Shown here one piece after another: positions 1-13,622 of a stretch of DNA of 64,000 bases; the first letter of the stretch is position 1, and each line of letters begins with the position of its first letter. The position numbers and the translations under genes are program-made. The stretch spans positions 2,751,029 to 2,815,028 of the forward strand of contig NC_135061.1 in assembly GCF_051014685.1 (NCBI RefSeq), read 5' to 3'. Under the pieces are notes generated by a model. The model did no database searches and was not told the DNA's origin. It saw nothing but the letters and a program-made list of their open reading frames with translations. The stretch is from Ptiloglossa arizonensis (Eukaryota; Arthropoda; Insecta; Hymenoptera; Colletidae).

Positions 1-1910
1 AAAGGGCAATCGCAACCACACAGAGAATTAGCGTTCCCAATGGCAACGGGACGCTATAGTTATTTAACGTTACGATTCAAAGATCCGAGAGAAGAATGCA
101 ATTCAGATTCTAATCTCGGGATAATATCAAGCGTACTATGTGAATAAGGAAACGGTAAATGACACAAGGGTACACTATTTCTCATCCTGCAGCGATTCAG
201 GGCAATGGTGAATGTTTACTAAGACGATTGCAACTGAAGAAAGAAGCGATCAACATTCGTTTGTAATACTAATTTCAATCGCGTCATTTCTTATTTCTTA
301 ATTGTTTATTATTATTGAATGAGGAACCTGCACGTGTGGTATATACAAATATACATTTATGGATCAAAAGATGAACTGATTGTTAAATATGTCCACACGA
401 ATACAGCGACGAAGTATTATAATGAGACGTTTTTTACAAAAATTAGAAAATGCATACCGTTGTTTATACTAAAGAAACTTAACTTAGGGTGGACGTTTCG
501 GGGCACTTTCGACACCCAAGCGTTATTGCACAACTTGCACACTGTACAATCGGTACGTTGCGTGTTCGTATAATACGCATAAACACATTTTGTTTTTTTA
601 TATTATAGTTCGAGAAATGTATCGTATAAAAGAACTGGGTATAAAATGGTCACGGATAAATTTTTATCTTTACTACCATTATTTATACACGTATAAATTT
701 TACTATCGACTCGAAACGATAGTGCAGCGGTCGAGCGAGGCTATCGCAGGTAGAAAGATTATAAAATGAAAACACAAGGATACCGGGACAACGTTTAATT
801 TCAGAATGATTTATTGCCATAATAATTTCCCACTGTCGTCTATCCTATGCGTCCGTTTCTCCACATATATCTTCCAGATTGCATCTCGATGTACGTTTTT
901 AATGTCATTTTATAAATAATTCTACATATTCTCTACGTATTCGTTCGTATTCAGGTAGGATAAAATTTTTATCTAATTATTCCAAATTTATTCGTATTTT
1001 AAAAATGATCGACCGTGGCCTATAGTAAGTAGTCGAACCGGACGAATTATTATTTCTTCGTATTTTGAAAGTGTTCGATTTTGAATACTTCGATTAGAAG
1101 AAATAGACGACAGTTAACTTTTCCAAGAGCACTATCCAAATTATAATTTCGCGCGAATATAGTTCCACGAGCGTTTATCGATGAGTGTACCGTCTACCTT
1201 TATTAGGTTCAATCGAATATCAATTTTAATTATCGATATTTACACCGTATATATTAGGTCTCTTGCATCGTTGCAACGGCGCACCGCTGACTTTCGAGGG
1301 AACTCGAAAGGACATTATTAATCTACGAAACGGAAGTCGGTCGCCTCGTCGTATATCGAAAGTTAATGGAGTTCTCGACACTCTCCTCCCGCTCTTTTAA
1401 CTCATACTTTCCTTCCGTCGTTAAATCATATTCGAAATTCGCATTTATCAACGTGACGTTCGGCATGGGGGATGTTTTGCGGCCTGGTCGATTCGCAGAC
1501 CATGCCATCTGGCACTGTTACACGAATCTGCTTGACAAACGAACCTCTGCGGGCTATTCCTCTTTGTTAATTTTCCATATCGTGTCGCGAAAAAGTTAGT
1601 TATTCGACGAGTCCGCGCGTTTCTCCTTTCCATTGTTTTTTTCCCCCCATTTACCTACCTCTTCTTCGATTCCATTCGTTCGTATTATTCCGTAATTAAA
1701 TATTTGTCAGCCGGTCGGAGTAGGTCGAAAAAGGTCCGTGAAACTTTGATGCACTTTAATAGTTGCCCCCGATCCGTATCGATTCACACATTTGTTATAA
1801 ATCTATCGTTACAAGAACGGTGTCGAAATATACCCCCGAAAATAAAGCTACTGCGTGAAAATTGTTTTCTCTTTCCTTTCAAGTAACTATAGAAACTTCC
1901 AATCGCCACG
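1..1910. other. Non-coding stretch, no gene recognised
   Basis: AT-rich sequence with many short T and A runs. The open frames (for example 319-573 on plus and 1323-1633 on both strands) are under 90 codons, overlap in antisense and show no domain motif. I see no tRNA, no strong promoter and no splice-site pair around an open exon. Likely intergenic or intronic. Confidence 0.5.
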
Positions 1911-2098
1911 ATTTACTTAAATGAAATTCAAACGGTTTAAGTAATCTTTTACTTAATTTTCACGCGTTTTTCTCCACGTATTTTTTCATAATTAATTTCC
2001 CATTTGTCTAGACGATATGTGTCGAGTTTGGGGTTGATCGGTACGATGTTTGAAAAATAGCGGGAAATTGAAATCGACCGGTGACGAACGGGACAAGA
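1911..2098 (-). repeat. Dispersed repeat, inverted relative of the 41.4-kb repeat
   Basis: Read on the minus strand, this segment starts with the same core as the 40.8-41.7 kb array (GTCCCG..CGTCACCGGTCGATTT). It then follows the last copy there through an ATATCGTCTAGACA block, a GGGAAATTAA block and an ACTTAAACCGTTT block. The match is diverged and gapped but keeps order over about 190 bp against 41389-41700. It is one old solitary copy in opposite orientation about 39 kb away. No coding capacity is evident. Confidence 0.65.
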
Positions 2099-3520
2099 GT
2101 CTGTATTTTCGACAGTTTCGCGCGTCGAATCAGCTGAAGAGCGAGAAGACTCCACGAGAGGGTTGTCTCCGTTCTTTTTGTTATAAATCGATCCTCGGGG
2201 AGTTCGCAGGTAATAATACGTCGAAAGTGGAGTGACAAAAAGGTAAAACAACGAGGAGATTGGACGTCGTCTTCCGCGATCGCTTAATCAATCAACGGTG
2301 ACAAAAGTCCCGTTACGCTTTTGTGCAGGAAGGTTCGTTGGGAACGAACGAACGTACGAACGAACGATTGACGAACACCGAATTACATCTCGCGACAATT
2401 TCTCACGTTCGCGTCGACAAGACGCAAGGAAGCGATCGACAGTCGGTAGTTCGCCCTATTTGGCACGGGCACGGAAATACGCGTGCCAGATAGATGGCAC
2501 CGTTTAATTGAAACGCCGATACGAGCGAAACGGTATTACACCGTACGGCGAAAGGTGTACAAGAAACGTGAACGTGACACGGGCCGGTGTTCACTTTCCT
2601 TTTTTCGCGTAATACGTTTGAAAATCGTGATCGCGAGCCCGCGTGCCAATTTCCACGTGATGGATCGCGCGCAAGGGAAGAAATATTGTGGGTAATGCCG
2701 AGCGTTCGAGAGTTCGATAAAATCGACGAAATAATTTGCCGCTTGTACAAATGGCCGGTGGCGTTCACGGCTCGACGATTCGGCAAAACGTTGGCGACAG
2801 TCTCAAATGAGAACTCGCAACAGTTTCCAGTCTGTGGACTGCCCCGTTTCAGAATCGATTGGACCATTTTACTCGTACACCATCGAACCGCGCAAAGTCC
2901 TCGGTTCTTCGTTTTTTTTTTGTCATTTAATTACCAACGAGATACCACCTTTTCCCCAACTTTGTCCCGCGGAACGGTGTAGCGAGCAATCTGTTCTAAT
3001 TTCGTTTAAAAATAGACGATCCAAATCGGCCAACAGACCGTAACAACCTATTCCCTGGTATACCAGACCCCCGAGCGCTTACTTAACCTCTTAACGCATA
3101 CGCCCGTAACATGTACAGCCACGCTTGACCGACAGATTTGTATTATATATATGTGTATATACTCGTCACGCGGGCTGTACCGGAACACCTGCCGTCAGTT
3201 GCTTTCTCACTTCGAAGGGTCATCCGTACGTTTCGCTTCGCGATATTTTGTTGGAAATCGTGTACATTTTATCAATATTATCTTTTACGTTTACCTGTAC
3301 GACCAGATCTTTCATCGACCATCGAACAGTGTTTTTTTAATAATAGTGGAACAATTTGCGAAACATTGTACGCATCCGTAATGTATTATATATTATGTAG
3401 AGTAATATATTTATATGTATAGGAAAATATACCTATTCCTCTGTTATAATAATATATTTCCTCTGGATTACAATTCTCTCTACAATTATATAAATAATTT
3501 ATATACTATATTTGGCTGTT
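2099..3520. other. Non-coding stretch with a GAAC tetranucleotide tract
   Basis: Positions about 2336-2372 hold a degenerate GAAC/GAACGAAC tract. Open frames at 2403-2867 (minus) and 2587-2982 (plus) overlap in antisense and look like chance frames in locally GC-richer DNA. The 3380-3510 segment is very AT-rich (ATATAT runs) and leads into the MITE. No gene recognised. Confidence 0.45.
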
Positions 3521-3651
3521 CGGAAAGTGATTTCGTTTTCCAAAACGGAGAATATATAATTTAGTAAAACGTTTGTACACTCTAAAGAAATCGTGTTTCA
3601 TTTTCACCAAAAAAGAAAAAAAAAAATGAAACGACTTTCCGAACGATCCAA
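3521..3651 (-). mobile_element. Short mariner-type MITE, copy 1
   Basis: About 131 bp bounded by imperfect inverted repeats. The left end reads TTGGCTGTTCGGAAAGT. The right end, reverse-complemented, reads TTGGATCGTTCGGAAAGTC. TA dinucleotides flank both ends. The interior, reverse-complemented, matches 43246-43389 almost throughout (GTGAAAATGAAAC, AGAGTGTACAAAC, TTTTGGAAAAC), so the two are copies of one family. It has no reading frame, so it is non-autonomous. The CGGAAAGT motif in the end is shared with the mariner at 36.7 kb, but the rest of the end differs, so a different mariner probably mobilised it. Confidence 0.7.
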
Positions 3652-6600
3652 TAATATAAGAATTTCCAGTGTTCGTTGAAATTTCAATCGCAACGACCGG
3701 AATAAAAAACTAGAAATATTCTCCGAGCGCGCATTCGAATCTTCTCGAACTTACATTTATCGAACAACCGCGCGATTGTTATTCACGAATGAATAATTGC
3801 ATTTATCGTACTGAACGTTTATCGGCGACCCGATGTTTATAATCGATTGGAATGAAATCTGGTCGTTGCAACGAACGAAATAATTCTATTGAAACGGAGC
3901 ACTCTAAAATTGATTATCGTGTGCCTTGTACATTTCGTCGTGTAATATCAATGGGAGACCACTGATTAGCATACTTTTTAACCCATCGTTTCCCAGAAGT
4001 CGACATTATTCGAGCTCCCGTCAATAATCCTTCGTCAAATACCTTCGTGCACAATCGAGCATCGTGCACTCGATCTGCATTTATGATTACGTCAGCACTT
4101 TGATGTTCTTTCACTACTCGGTCTACTCATAATCTTAGCCATCCCGGTTCTCGAATTCAAGCCGTTTTAATTAAACGGAATGATACATGTTCGTTTCGTT
4201 GAATTATTTTCGGAAAATTTCTGAAAAGCTGCACAGAAATCATCGATCTCGAAAACAACGAAGAAGTCGATTTCGTAGCGAAAAATCCGATTCGTTTTGT
4301 TTCTCCTGATCGGTGTTTACGATACCACCGCAGGATTAAAAGAGTTTTTTCTCTCGCGAGATGTTTTCCACTGTTAAAAATCACCGCGTCCGGTATTTAA
4401 TTTTAACGGTCGGCGCGATTCGTTTCGAAGTCGCGTTATGGCGGTAAAAAGTCCATAAAAGATTTTTACTACCTAAATCGGTCCCGTCCGTGGATAGCTC
4501 CAGGAGCCAAACCGCATTGCACACTCTGTCTCCGTTACCGCGGTGTAGAAATTATGGCTAATGCAAAGTATACGTGTGAGAAATGTGTTTCTGTCCGTGG
4601 TTGAATTTTTGAAATCGGTCGAGCTCTAGTTCATTTATACGCGGTGTGTCAACGAAATGTCCAAGAGCCATTCTTGACATAAGAACAAAAATCGTGTTCG
4701 ATTTCACGATTTGTTTCACGCTGATCGTACATAAGATTGTACACTGGGATCGAATAAACAATTAAACGAGATCCCAGAATTGTCGTCAAAAGTCGACAAT
4801 CTTAATTTTCCAAAATCGACAACTAAAAAAGCAACTAAATACCTCTACGTGGTATTTTCTTTAACTTGAACATCCAGATCTGGGATAAGAACGTCGAGTA
4901 TACTCGAATGCACCAATTAGAAGGTTAAGAGGTTCGTTGACGCAACGTTCTTGAACGAATTGCAGGTGTTCGACGTTAACTGTACAATAACGTTGATAAT
5001 TATATCGCGGACACAATATAATGAAAAAAAGACGAGAAAAAGTACGCACTGACACTGAAGTTGCACGTGAAATGGTCTCAATCGTTGATCGTTATTGGAA
5101 ATTATTTTCTTCGTCCACGATAACTGTTCGAACGAATAATTTCCTTTATTGTTCCGCGATCGCGATAGACGCGAGCACGATCGAGCCCGTAGATAATTTT
5201 ATGCACGATGGAGTTTATTCTGTATCACGCGTTAACTCGAAATACGGAGGTTGTGTCGAAATGCACCGACAGCGGTTCTGTAACTGAATGCTTATGCAAC
5301 GTTGATATTGAAACGAACCAGCACAGATTAAGTGGTTGTTATTGGAACGTACTGATAACGATACAGTGATTTAATATCGACTTGGAAACAAACTGGTAAA
5401 GTAGGTTTTAATGTCTAATACAATAACGTTATAGAAAGGAGCTGGTGGCTATTCGATTAAATTTACACAGGGTTTACACGACGTAGATTCGAATGGTCGC
5501 TTTCGAATGAAAATACATATTTGGAGAGCTTATTGGTGATAAGTTATTAAATTACGCTTGTCGTTCCCGCCGTAGACACAGTGTGCGCGTATTGTTTCAC
5601 AATGTTACGTAAACGGAGAAAAATAACAAATACTTTCCGATTACGTATTCGATGCAACGATAAATCTAAACAACACCTAGAAAAGTACGAGTAAATAACG
5701 ATAAACACGCACAGCCTTACAAAAGTGTCTACCAAGGACATCACCTTCGAACTACCTTCGTAGCTGTTGGATGGTACCCGAGTCTACTGTACCAATATTA
5801 CAAGACACGCCAGCTAATCCGTCTTACCAGACCAACAATAACTTACCGATACCGTGACACGATTCTTGGGAATTGATACCTATCAGCCATAATGGATATG
5901 ACGTTGGATCGATCGGTTCCATCACTAATTAGGAACACTGACTGCGCGTATTACGTCGTGACTCTATGATACGTCGATCGCTATTAAGGACGAAGGTGTA
6001 AGACACAACCGCGCATGGTTGATGGAAATCTGGAGATATATCTCGTACGCAAGAAACAGTTGTAAAATAACGAGATTGCCGAGGGATGATGCAACGATGA
6101 CTGTTCCTTTCGAGGAACTGTAAATCTTGTTCTTTTCGTCTTTCATCGATCGACACGCTTGCAAACAACGGTACAGAGTAGGTTCACGGAACAAGGAAGA
6201 AATTCAAAGCAGGAAAAGCGTCTTAGGTGTCGTTTCGAGGTCGTCTACGGAATTCAATCGGGTCTGCTTCAAGTATTATATCTCGCAGCGATTAAGCCAG
6301 TTTCACTTAGGCGGTAGAGGAGTGGAACAAAGAACCGATTGCGGGATTTCCGTGCGTTTAACGCCGGGGATAAACAATCCTAGCGAGAAATTAACGATCA
6401 ACGCACGCATAATTGAGCTCCCCACGGTCTCGCGAGGAAGAAGGAGGCGCGCTACTCCGCTTGCACACGATTCGAAGCGTATTATCGGCAAACAGCCGGT
6501 CTCTGCGCGCGTTTAAGCACACGGTCCCGCTTACATTTCCAGGATAAAGTGCCGCGAGGGGACCACCGAGCCGAGATTCATATTTGCCCGCTCGCCGCTC

Positions 6601-6876
6601 GGTAATTAACTCGAAAAGGTCTTAACGAGTTAAATGGACCGCGCGCCGTCCGCCCGCGTAATCTGGGTCAAGAAAAACAAACATCGCGAACGTATGTCAC
6701 TTACAGCGCAACGCTAATAACACCTGGTGATGTATGGCCGAAAAGTTTATATTCGGAGTACGACCGAACACCGTTATGATAGATCGTGGAACGCTTTTGC
6801 CGAAGTTACCCAGCACTAACGAGTTGATTAGTTCAGCGGGTGGCGATGATTTAAATACTGTTACGTCGCACGGGGT
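3652..6876. other. Non-coding stretch, no gene recognised
   Basis: Mixed AT-rich sequence with a more GC-balanced part at 6200-6700. Short frames occur on both strands (for example 3914-4114 minus, 5021-5287 plus, 6127-6516 plus), none with a recognisable family motif or flanking splice signals I trust. No repeat array is visible here. Confidence 0.45.
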
Positions 6877-8325
6877 GTAAGTTGGAATCACATTGGCCGT
6901 AAGATGTGCATCTGCTCGGTGAAACCTTCATCGTCACTGCAGCAAGTGCACGCGACGTTTCGATGCACCAAAATGAATTTTTTTCTTTCACGAAGAATTC
7001 CAAAGTCCACGAAAGAAGAATTTTTGAACTTCGAGACGAGAGAGAGAACGATCAGAGATTTTTGAGGATAATTCAATGTGAGAGGGATGAATTAGATACA
7101 CGGAATAGGAAACACAGTGTGTAAGTACATCTGCTCGGTGAAACCTCCACCGTTACTGCAGCAAGTGCACGCGACGTTTCGATGCACCAAAATGCATTTT
7201 TTGTTTCACGAAGAATTCCAAAGTCCACGAAAGAAGAATTTTTAAACTTCGAGACGAGAGAGAGAATAATGAGAGACTTCTGAGGGTAATTCAATGTGAA
7301 AGGGATGAATTAGATACACGGTGTGTAAGTTGGAATCATATTGGCCGTAAGATGTGCATCTGCTCGGTGAAACCTTCATCGTTACTGCAGCAAGTGCACG
7401 CGACGTTTCGATGCACCAAAATGAATTTTTTTGTTTCACGAAGAATTCCAAAGTCCACGAAAGAAGAATTTTTGAACTTCGAGACGAGAGAGAGAATAAT
7501 GAGAGACTTCTGAGGGTAATTCAATGTGAGAGGGATGAATTAGATACACGGTGAGTAAGTTGGACTCAAATTGGCCGTAAGATGTGCATCTGCTCGGTGA
7601 AACCTTCAGCGTCACTGCAGCAAGTGCACGCGACGTTTCGATGCACCAAAATGAATTTTTTTCTTTCACGAAGAATTCCAAAGTCCACGAAAGAAGAATT
7701 TTTGAACTTCGAGATGGGAGAGAGAACGATCAGAGTCTTCTGAGGATAATTCTATGTGAGAGGGATGAATTAGATACACGGTGTGTAAGTTGGACTCAAA
7801 TTGGCCGTAAGATGTGCATCTGCTCGGTGAAACCTTCATCGTTACTGCAGCAAGTGCACGCGACGTTTCGATGCACCAAAATGAATTTTTTTGTTTCACG
7901 AAGAATTCCAAAGTCCACGAAAGAAGAATTTTTGAACTTTGAGACGAGAGAGAGAACGATCAGAGTCTTCTGAGGATAATCGATGGTGAGGGGGATGAAT
8001 TAGGTACGCAGAATGGGAAACACTGTGTGTAAGTTGGATTCAAATTGGCATTAAGATGTGTATCTGCTCGGTGAAACCTCCACTGAGATAACAATCAATT
8101 TCTGTGAACGTGAAACACGCTCCGATCGCCACTGCAGAAAGTGCACGCGACGTTTTGATGCATGAAACTGAATTTTTTTGATGCATGAAACTGAATTTTT
8201 TTGTTTCACGAATTTCTTCCAAAGTTCACGAAAGAAGAATTTTTGAACTTCGAGACGAGAGAGAAAACGATTAGAGTCTTCTGAGGATAATCCATGGTGA
8301 GGGGGATGAATTAGATACACGGTGT
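6877..8325. repeat. Tandem array of six ~230-bp units
   Basis: Units begin with GTAAGTTGGA-like sequence at 6877, 7121, 7325, 7555, 7785 and 8029, giving lengths of about 244, 204, 230, 230, 244 and 297 bp. Each carries the same ordered blocks: ATCTGCTCGGTGAAACC, CTGCAG..GTGCACGCGACG, GAAGAATTCCAAAGTCCACG, GAGACGAGAGAGA and GAATTAGATACACGG. Unit 2 lacks the first 20 or so bases. Unit 6 gains about 45 bp after the CGGTGAAACC block and an internal 20-bp doubling around GATGCATGAAACTGAA. The small reading frames in it simply repeat with the array and are not evidence of a gene. Confidence 0.95.
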
Positions 8326-8824
8326 GTAATTTTATATTACTGAAGGTTACTTTTATAGTGTAAATTGAAATTAGGGTAACGGAGGGTGGAACAAATCTGT
8401 AGATACAATTCTCTATCTTGGCGGTTGTAGAAATTACTGTAAGAGTATCGATAATTGAATAATTTTGAATTAGATACACAGTGTGAGAAACACGGTGTGT
8501 AATTTTATATTATCGAACGTTACTTTTATAGTGTGGATTGAAATTAGGGTAACGAAGGGTAGAACAAATCTGTAGATATAATTCTCTACCTTGGCGGTTA
8601 TAGAAATTACTGTAAGAGTATCGTTGATAATTGAATAATTTTGAACTAGTTACACAGAATGGGAAACACTGTGTAATTTTATATTACCAAACGTTACTTT
8701 TATAGTGTAAATTGAAATTAGGGTAACGAAGGGTGGAACAAATCTGTAGATACAATTCTCTATCTTGACGGTTGTTGCAAGATATTACGATAAGAGTATC
8801 GTTGATAATTGAATAATTTTGAAC
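8326..8824. repeat. Tandem array of three ~173-bp units
   Basis: Units start at GTAATTTTATATT at 8326, 8499 and 8673. Shared blocks include TTACTTTTATAGTGTA, ATTAGGGTAACG, GAACAAATCTGTAGATA and GATAATTGAATAATTTTG. The unit junction (GAATTAGATACACA..GTGTGTAA) is the same module that ends the units of the preceding 230-bp array, so the two arrays are physically and historically joined. Confidence 0.9.
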
Positions 8825-8934
8825 AGGAATTCGAAATATCGACACTATCGATTATTTAACGAAAATCGAACAAGCAGTTACGGTATAGTTTTTCTCAGAT
8901 TTATCTCTTATTCATGTTGCATTGAAAAATGTTG

Positions 8935-9230
8935 AAAAATCGTTAAAAAAGTGGAAAATATCGATACCATCGTAGCATCGATCGTAGTCGTGTAATTTTA
9001 TTCCCGTCTTTTTCAATCTATCGTTTACCCGTGTCACAGAAATTTCCGTTTCGTCGAGGCAACGTTGCTTTCAAAAATTTTCAAAACCGTTACAAAAGTT
9101 CGAAATATCGATACCATCGCGTCGATCGTAGAAATTTAATTTTATTCTCGTTTCTCCTTTTTTTTCAATCTATCCTTTACCCTTGTCACAGAAATGTCCA
9201 TTTCGTCGAGAGAGGAGGGTTGTTTTCGAC
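8935..9230. repeat. Two-copy ~150-bp tandem duplication
   Basis: Two diverged copies (about 8935-9068 and 9069-9230) share AAATATCGATACCATCG, TAATTTTATTC, TTTCAATCTATC, TTACCC and GTCACAGAAAT..CCGTTTCGTCGAG-like blocks in the same order. No coding role seen. Confidence 0.7.
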
Positions 9231-12200
9231 AAATTTTCCAACACGAAGCTTCGAAATTTCGATGCACGTTTACAATCGTGCTCGTATCGTTTCGAATCTA
9301 CCTTTCGATCTACAGATCGAAATTCGTGCTCCTTCTGTCCAGGTTGTTCGAAAAAATCGTTACTGAAGACGTTTCGCGCGTCCACGCCCTGCACCCGTAA
9401 CACCATCACGTAAATGTTCCGTTACACTCGACAGAGGTACGAAAGTAATTCCACGAGAGTTTCGGACTGGTAAAAAAATCGGGACAGTATTCGTCGAAGT
9501 AGCGACGATCCGTAGAAATGGTCGTCTATGGACGATCGCGTTCCTTTCAGCGGTCTCGTTCGACCGGATACGACGAGAGAGCCTGGTCTCTTCGCTGCAT
9601 CGGACGCCTCGAACGATAAGAAACGAGCGTTGGACAAAACGGGAGAGTTTTGCCCTTCGATTTGTTCTTAGGAAATTCCTAACGTGCCGAAATTACGGCC
9701 AAGAGGAGACGAGAGGAAGACGTTTAGGGCGATGGTATGCAAAGTGGAAACTCTCCCGGCTGCTGGTGGCGCGATGGCTACCCTGGAAAGTAAAAACTTT
9801 TACCAGCTCTTGGACCAAACTCCTCGAGGGCAGCGGTATTTCCACTCTGTCCTGCTTCGATTTGCAACTTCATTACCCGGGACGATCTTCGGTCCGTATA
9901 ACCCGGGAAAAACTTGTCCCCGTCTCTCCTTACGATTCCTCGATTAAACTTCCTTACGCTCTCGCTACTTTGTCAACTTGCCGACGAGTAAGAGAGCAGA
10001 ACGTACCTCGATCCATGTCGATAATTTAAGTGGCCACCAGTGCCCCGCTAAGCAAATCCTGTACTTTCATTCGCAAAAAGGTTTCCGCTAAATTACCAAG
10101 TGCCGGACGTTAAGCTAGAACCACACCATCGTGCCACGTCCCGTACCGTGTACTTACGTTCACCCGAAACCAACTTTTTCATCGGTTCGTCGAGTTGACG
10201 CTTCTTTTCGAACGTACCGCCATGGACAAATTTCGAGAAATATTTATTCCATCGTTTCGAATCGGAAACTCGTGGTTTTCGACAGAGTTCGATAAACGGT
10301 TAATATTTCATTTCGAATAATTCGACTCGAGCACTCGTCTTCGGCGACGTTCAGTTTTCTCGTTACACGATCGGTGCACTCGTTACGCGCGTGTTTCGAA
10401 TTTAATTTTTAGCGTCACGCGTCTACTATTTTACTCAGATTTCGTTCGACGAATCGTACGAAGATTCCCACCAACGGAGAATTAATTCATTTTTAACACT
10501 GTACGTTTTACTACCGGTTTTCGTTGCACGGTGTGTAGTCGAAGGATGTTAAAAAATACGAAACAAATCCTCGTAGAGATAACGTTTTGGTAACACGTGC
10601 GAACTGTCTTTCGTTTAATGTAAAAAAAAATCGATTTTTGCTTCTCTTTTGACGAGTAATCGAGCGAAAATGCTTCAAACTTGCAACATGTTTCCACGTG
10701 TATTATGGTTTCCACTGGAGAGTATTTTCCCGTTTGAAAAAGTTGAAAACGTGATTCGCGTAGCTAGAGTTGAACCCGATTTGCGGTGAACTTTATACGA
10801 AACTGACGTGTAATTGTACGTATTGTTTTTTAATGCTGCAAAAAGATTTTTACGATCGCAAAAATATATCCAATTTGTAAGCACAAAATGTACGCGGGAA
10901 ATTAAAATACTTTGCGCGATTCGATAAATTGAAACCGAGTATTGAATTTTTCACGTAATTTTTTAATATACCATTGTCCGGGCACGAGCTTCCACGCGAG
11001 TTATAAATATATTGTAATACACTGTGGAACGTTTTAAACCAGGTTTTACACTTCAATTTTGAATGTTTGATAACCAGAACGAAGAATATCAATTTTTCAA
11101 TTACACCGTGAATTTCGTAAACAATATTTTACTGTACGCGTTGCTTGCACTTAACGAAAGAATTCGTATTGCAATAAATTTCTAAAGAAATTCATCGTTA
11201 TTTTCCGATTGCAATCAGAAAAAAACAAACACGATAAAAGCCCTGAAAAAATTATTAAAATCGATACATCCCCGGGTATAATAGTCCGAGATAAATTTAT
11301 TCGTTCGGACAAATGTTACACTTTGGATCGCTGTCCATGGGATGAATTAACAATGAAAAAGTATACGAAGTATTTTTCAATTTCTACGCGACAAAAAGGA
11401 AACACCGAGTCGATTAATTTTTTTTCTATAATTTTGAACGAGTAATTTCAATTCGAATATTCCGAAGAAATTACAATTTCGATAATTTCCTTTGTACCAA
11501 CTAATTTCGCAATCATAGCACGGAGAATGCCTTTGTGTACACGGTGTACTGAATTTTACACGTACACACCCAAATGGCACTTCGTTTTGCAACGATGCGC
11601 CGTAGTAACGATTTTTTATTTTACAGGAAGAAGAAATTTGATTTAAAAGTAATGGGTCCAATATTAACAATTCGATTTCAGTGTTTTCATCAACATCGAT
11701 TCCGCGCAATATTGTATTGAACGCAGGCTTCAAGTGGACTTCAGCAATCCTGCAGATTTCGATACCGTTTCAAATCTATTTCAAATCTGACTGGAGTATA
11801 TTGGAAATATAGTCAATAGCATTATGTTTCATATTTCTCTATTGTTGCGCGGTACATACGTATTCACTGTCACAGTTATCTACTTCACTATCGTATTTAA
11901 ACTCGCGAAATGGACACGTATTTACTACCTCGTGTCTTTCAATTTCAGAAACTTTTCAACCGAGCGCGATTAATTTATTCAACCGTCGAAATATTGTAAA
12001 TTAAACAATTGGAATTTCTGAACCTCGTACGATCGATCTACGTAGCTATCGAAGCAAATCGAACGAGATCGACGCTTTTAAAGCGTACCGATCAAAATGA
12101 AAACTCGGATTTTTCATTCTTTATCGCCGAGTTTTAGGTATTGATAAAAACAATACGAAACCACCGTATCGAAAATACCGAATAAACGTGTCGTGATTGT

Positions 12201-13470
12201 GTTAATCGTACACTTAGCGCGCGAAAGAAGTTTTCCCTCTTTGGTAAATAATAATTCCCTTATACGTGTTCCCTATCGGAGGCGCTCCGATGAAATCGAA
12301 TAAAGCCGTAATGAACCGCGAAGATCGTAGCAACGAAGCATTATCGTTCGCATTTTCGAGCTACAATGATCGATTGATCGTAATCTAGAGGGGAATCGCT
12401 GAATTGGTAAAAAACCGAGAACCCGGTCTACGTTGGTGGTTGACGAATAATGGAGATTGAAATAATCCCTTACGAACGGATCGATTAATTCATACTGCTG
12501 TATTTATTGAACAGAAGTCGCACGGGATGCGAATAACAAGTGAAGAAACGGGGATATTCCAATAATCCGCGCCGTAAATAACGTAACCGGAGGTACGGAA
12601 TTTCCTGAGCCATTGACATAAATGTGCTACGAGGGGATACGAAACCTTTTAGGCTCGAACAGGAATTTATTCGCGAAATACCAGGAGAAAAGTTTCTGTG
12701 CGTGTACCGAACTTACACGCATGACGGAACATTCACAGAGGATCTAAATAGGTCTGTTGTTTATGGTTGTATGTGGAAACCTTTCCCAACCAATTTTCAC
12801 TGTTTAAAAGGGGAAGTGTGCGACGATAAGAGAAAAGGATTTTTGGTGGATTATTTTTCTACGAGGCTTCGAAATCATTTTTATTATTATCATTATTATC
12901 ATATTATTATTATTATTATTATTATTACTTTCGTGTGTTTGTATATTTTGATCTTCTTTTTCTTCGTTTGCTTTTTTTTTTATTGTACTCCCGATAAAAC
13001 GTTGTAATAGAACAATCGATGAATTTAGATTCGTACATCTTCATTATTATAGTTGCTCTATGTTGGAATAATTTGATCGGTATGTATCGTTTGATCGTTC
13101 GTTATTGCGGATGTTACACTACCCGTGTAATTGAATCGTTGGTTTATATCTGACGTGCCCAGCTCCCGTGCCACGCCCACACGGAACGAAACCACGCCCA
13201 CACGGAACGAAACCACGCCTATACAGGTACGAATTCTGTGTATATCTGTTAATCGCTGGTTTCTCACGGCTAACGAGAAAAGTATACAAGGCCCATTGAG
13301 AAATCAAACGCGCTTGGAAATCAACCTATTCGTAAAGTCAACGAAACGAACACCGATGTGACGAAAACTTCCAAACTCTTCGTCGTTAAAAAATTGTTCG
13401 TCCCACAATTTTACAAATATTCAAATATCTCCACGTACTTTTGTCATCGATATTTATTTCATCTCTTAAA
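9231..13470. other. Non-coding stretch with an ATT microsatellite
   Basis: No gene recognised. A TTA/ATT trinucleotide tract lies at about 12882-12930, and a 20-bp unit with CACGCCCACACGG is doubled at about 13164-13203. Frames at 9684-10029, 11377-11733 (minus) and 12624-13007 have no recognisable motifs. The last ends in low-complexity poly-Tyr/Ile/Phe encoded by the microsatellite. Confidence 0.45.
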
Positions 13471-13622
13471 AATAGACTCGTATTTTCCAAATTTTTCTCG
13501 AATATTTCCCCACCAAAATATTTTACAATTAGGGAATTTGCCCGATTTGAAAATTACGTTAGAACAGTAATTCTAGAAATTTGTGTAAACGGATTAATTA
13601 ACTGTTACCGTAAACAGAGAAT
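13471..13622 (+). repeat. Dispersed repeat, copy 1 of a direct pair
   Basis: About 150 bp beginning AATAGACTCGTATTTTCC and containing TTGCCCGATTTGAAAATTAC and TGTAAACAGAGA. It recurs in the same order and orientation at 14948-15108 with scattered substitutions and a small insertion. This is a dispersed or segmentally duplicated repeat of unknown type. Confidence 0.8.

Noticed and set aside
3914..4114. 66-codon minus-strand frame as a small protein
   Set aside because: No recognised motif, no supporting splice or promoter signals, and a length expected by chance.
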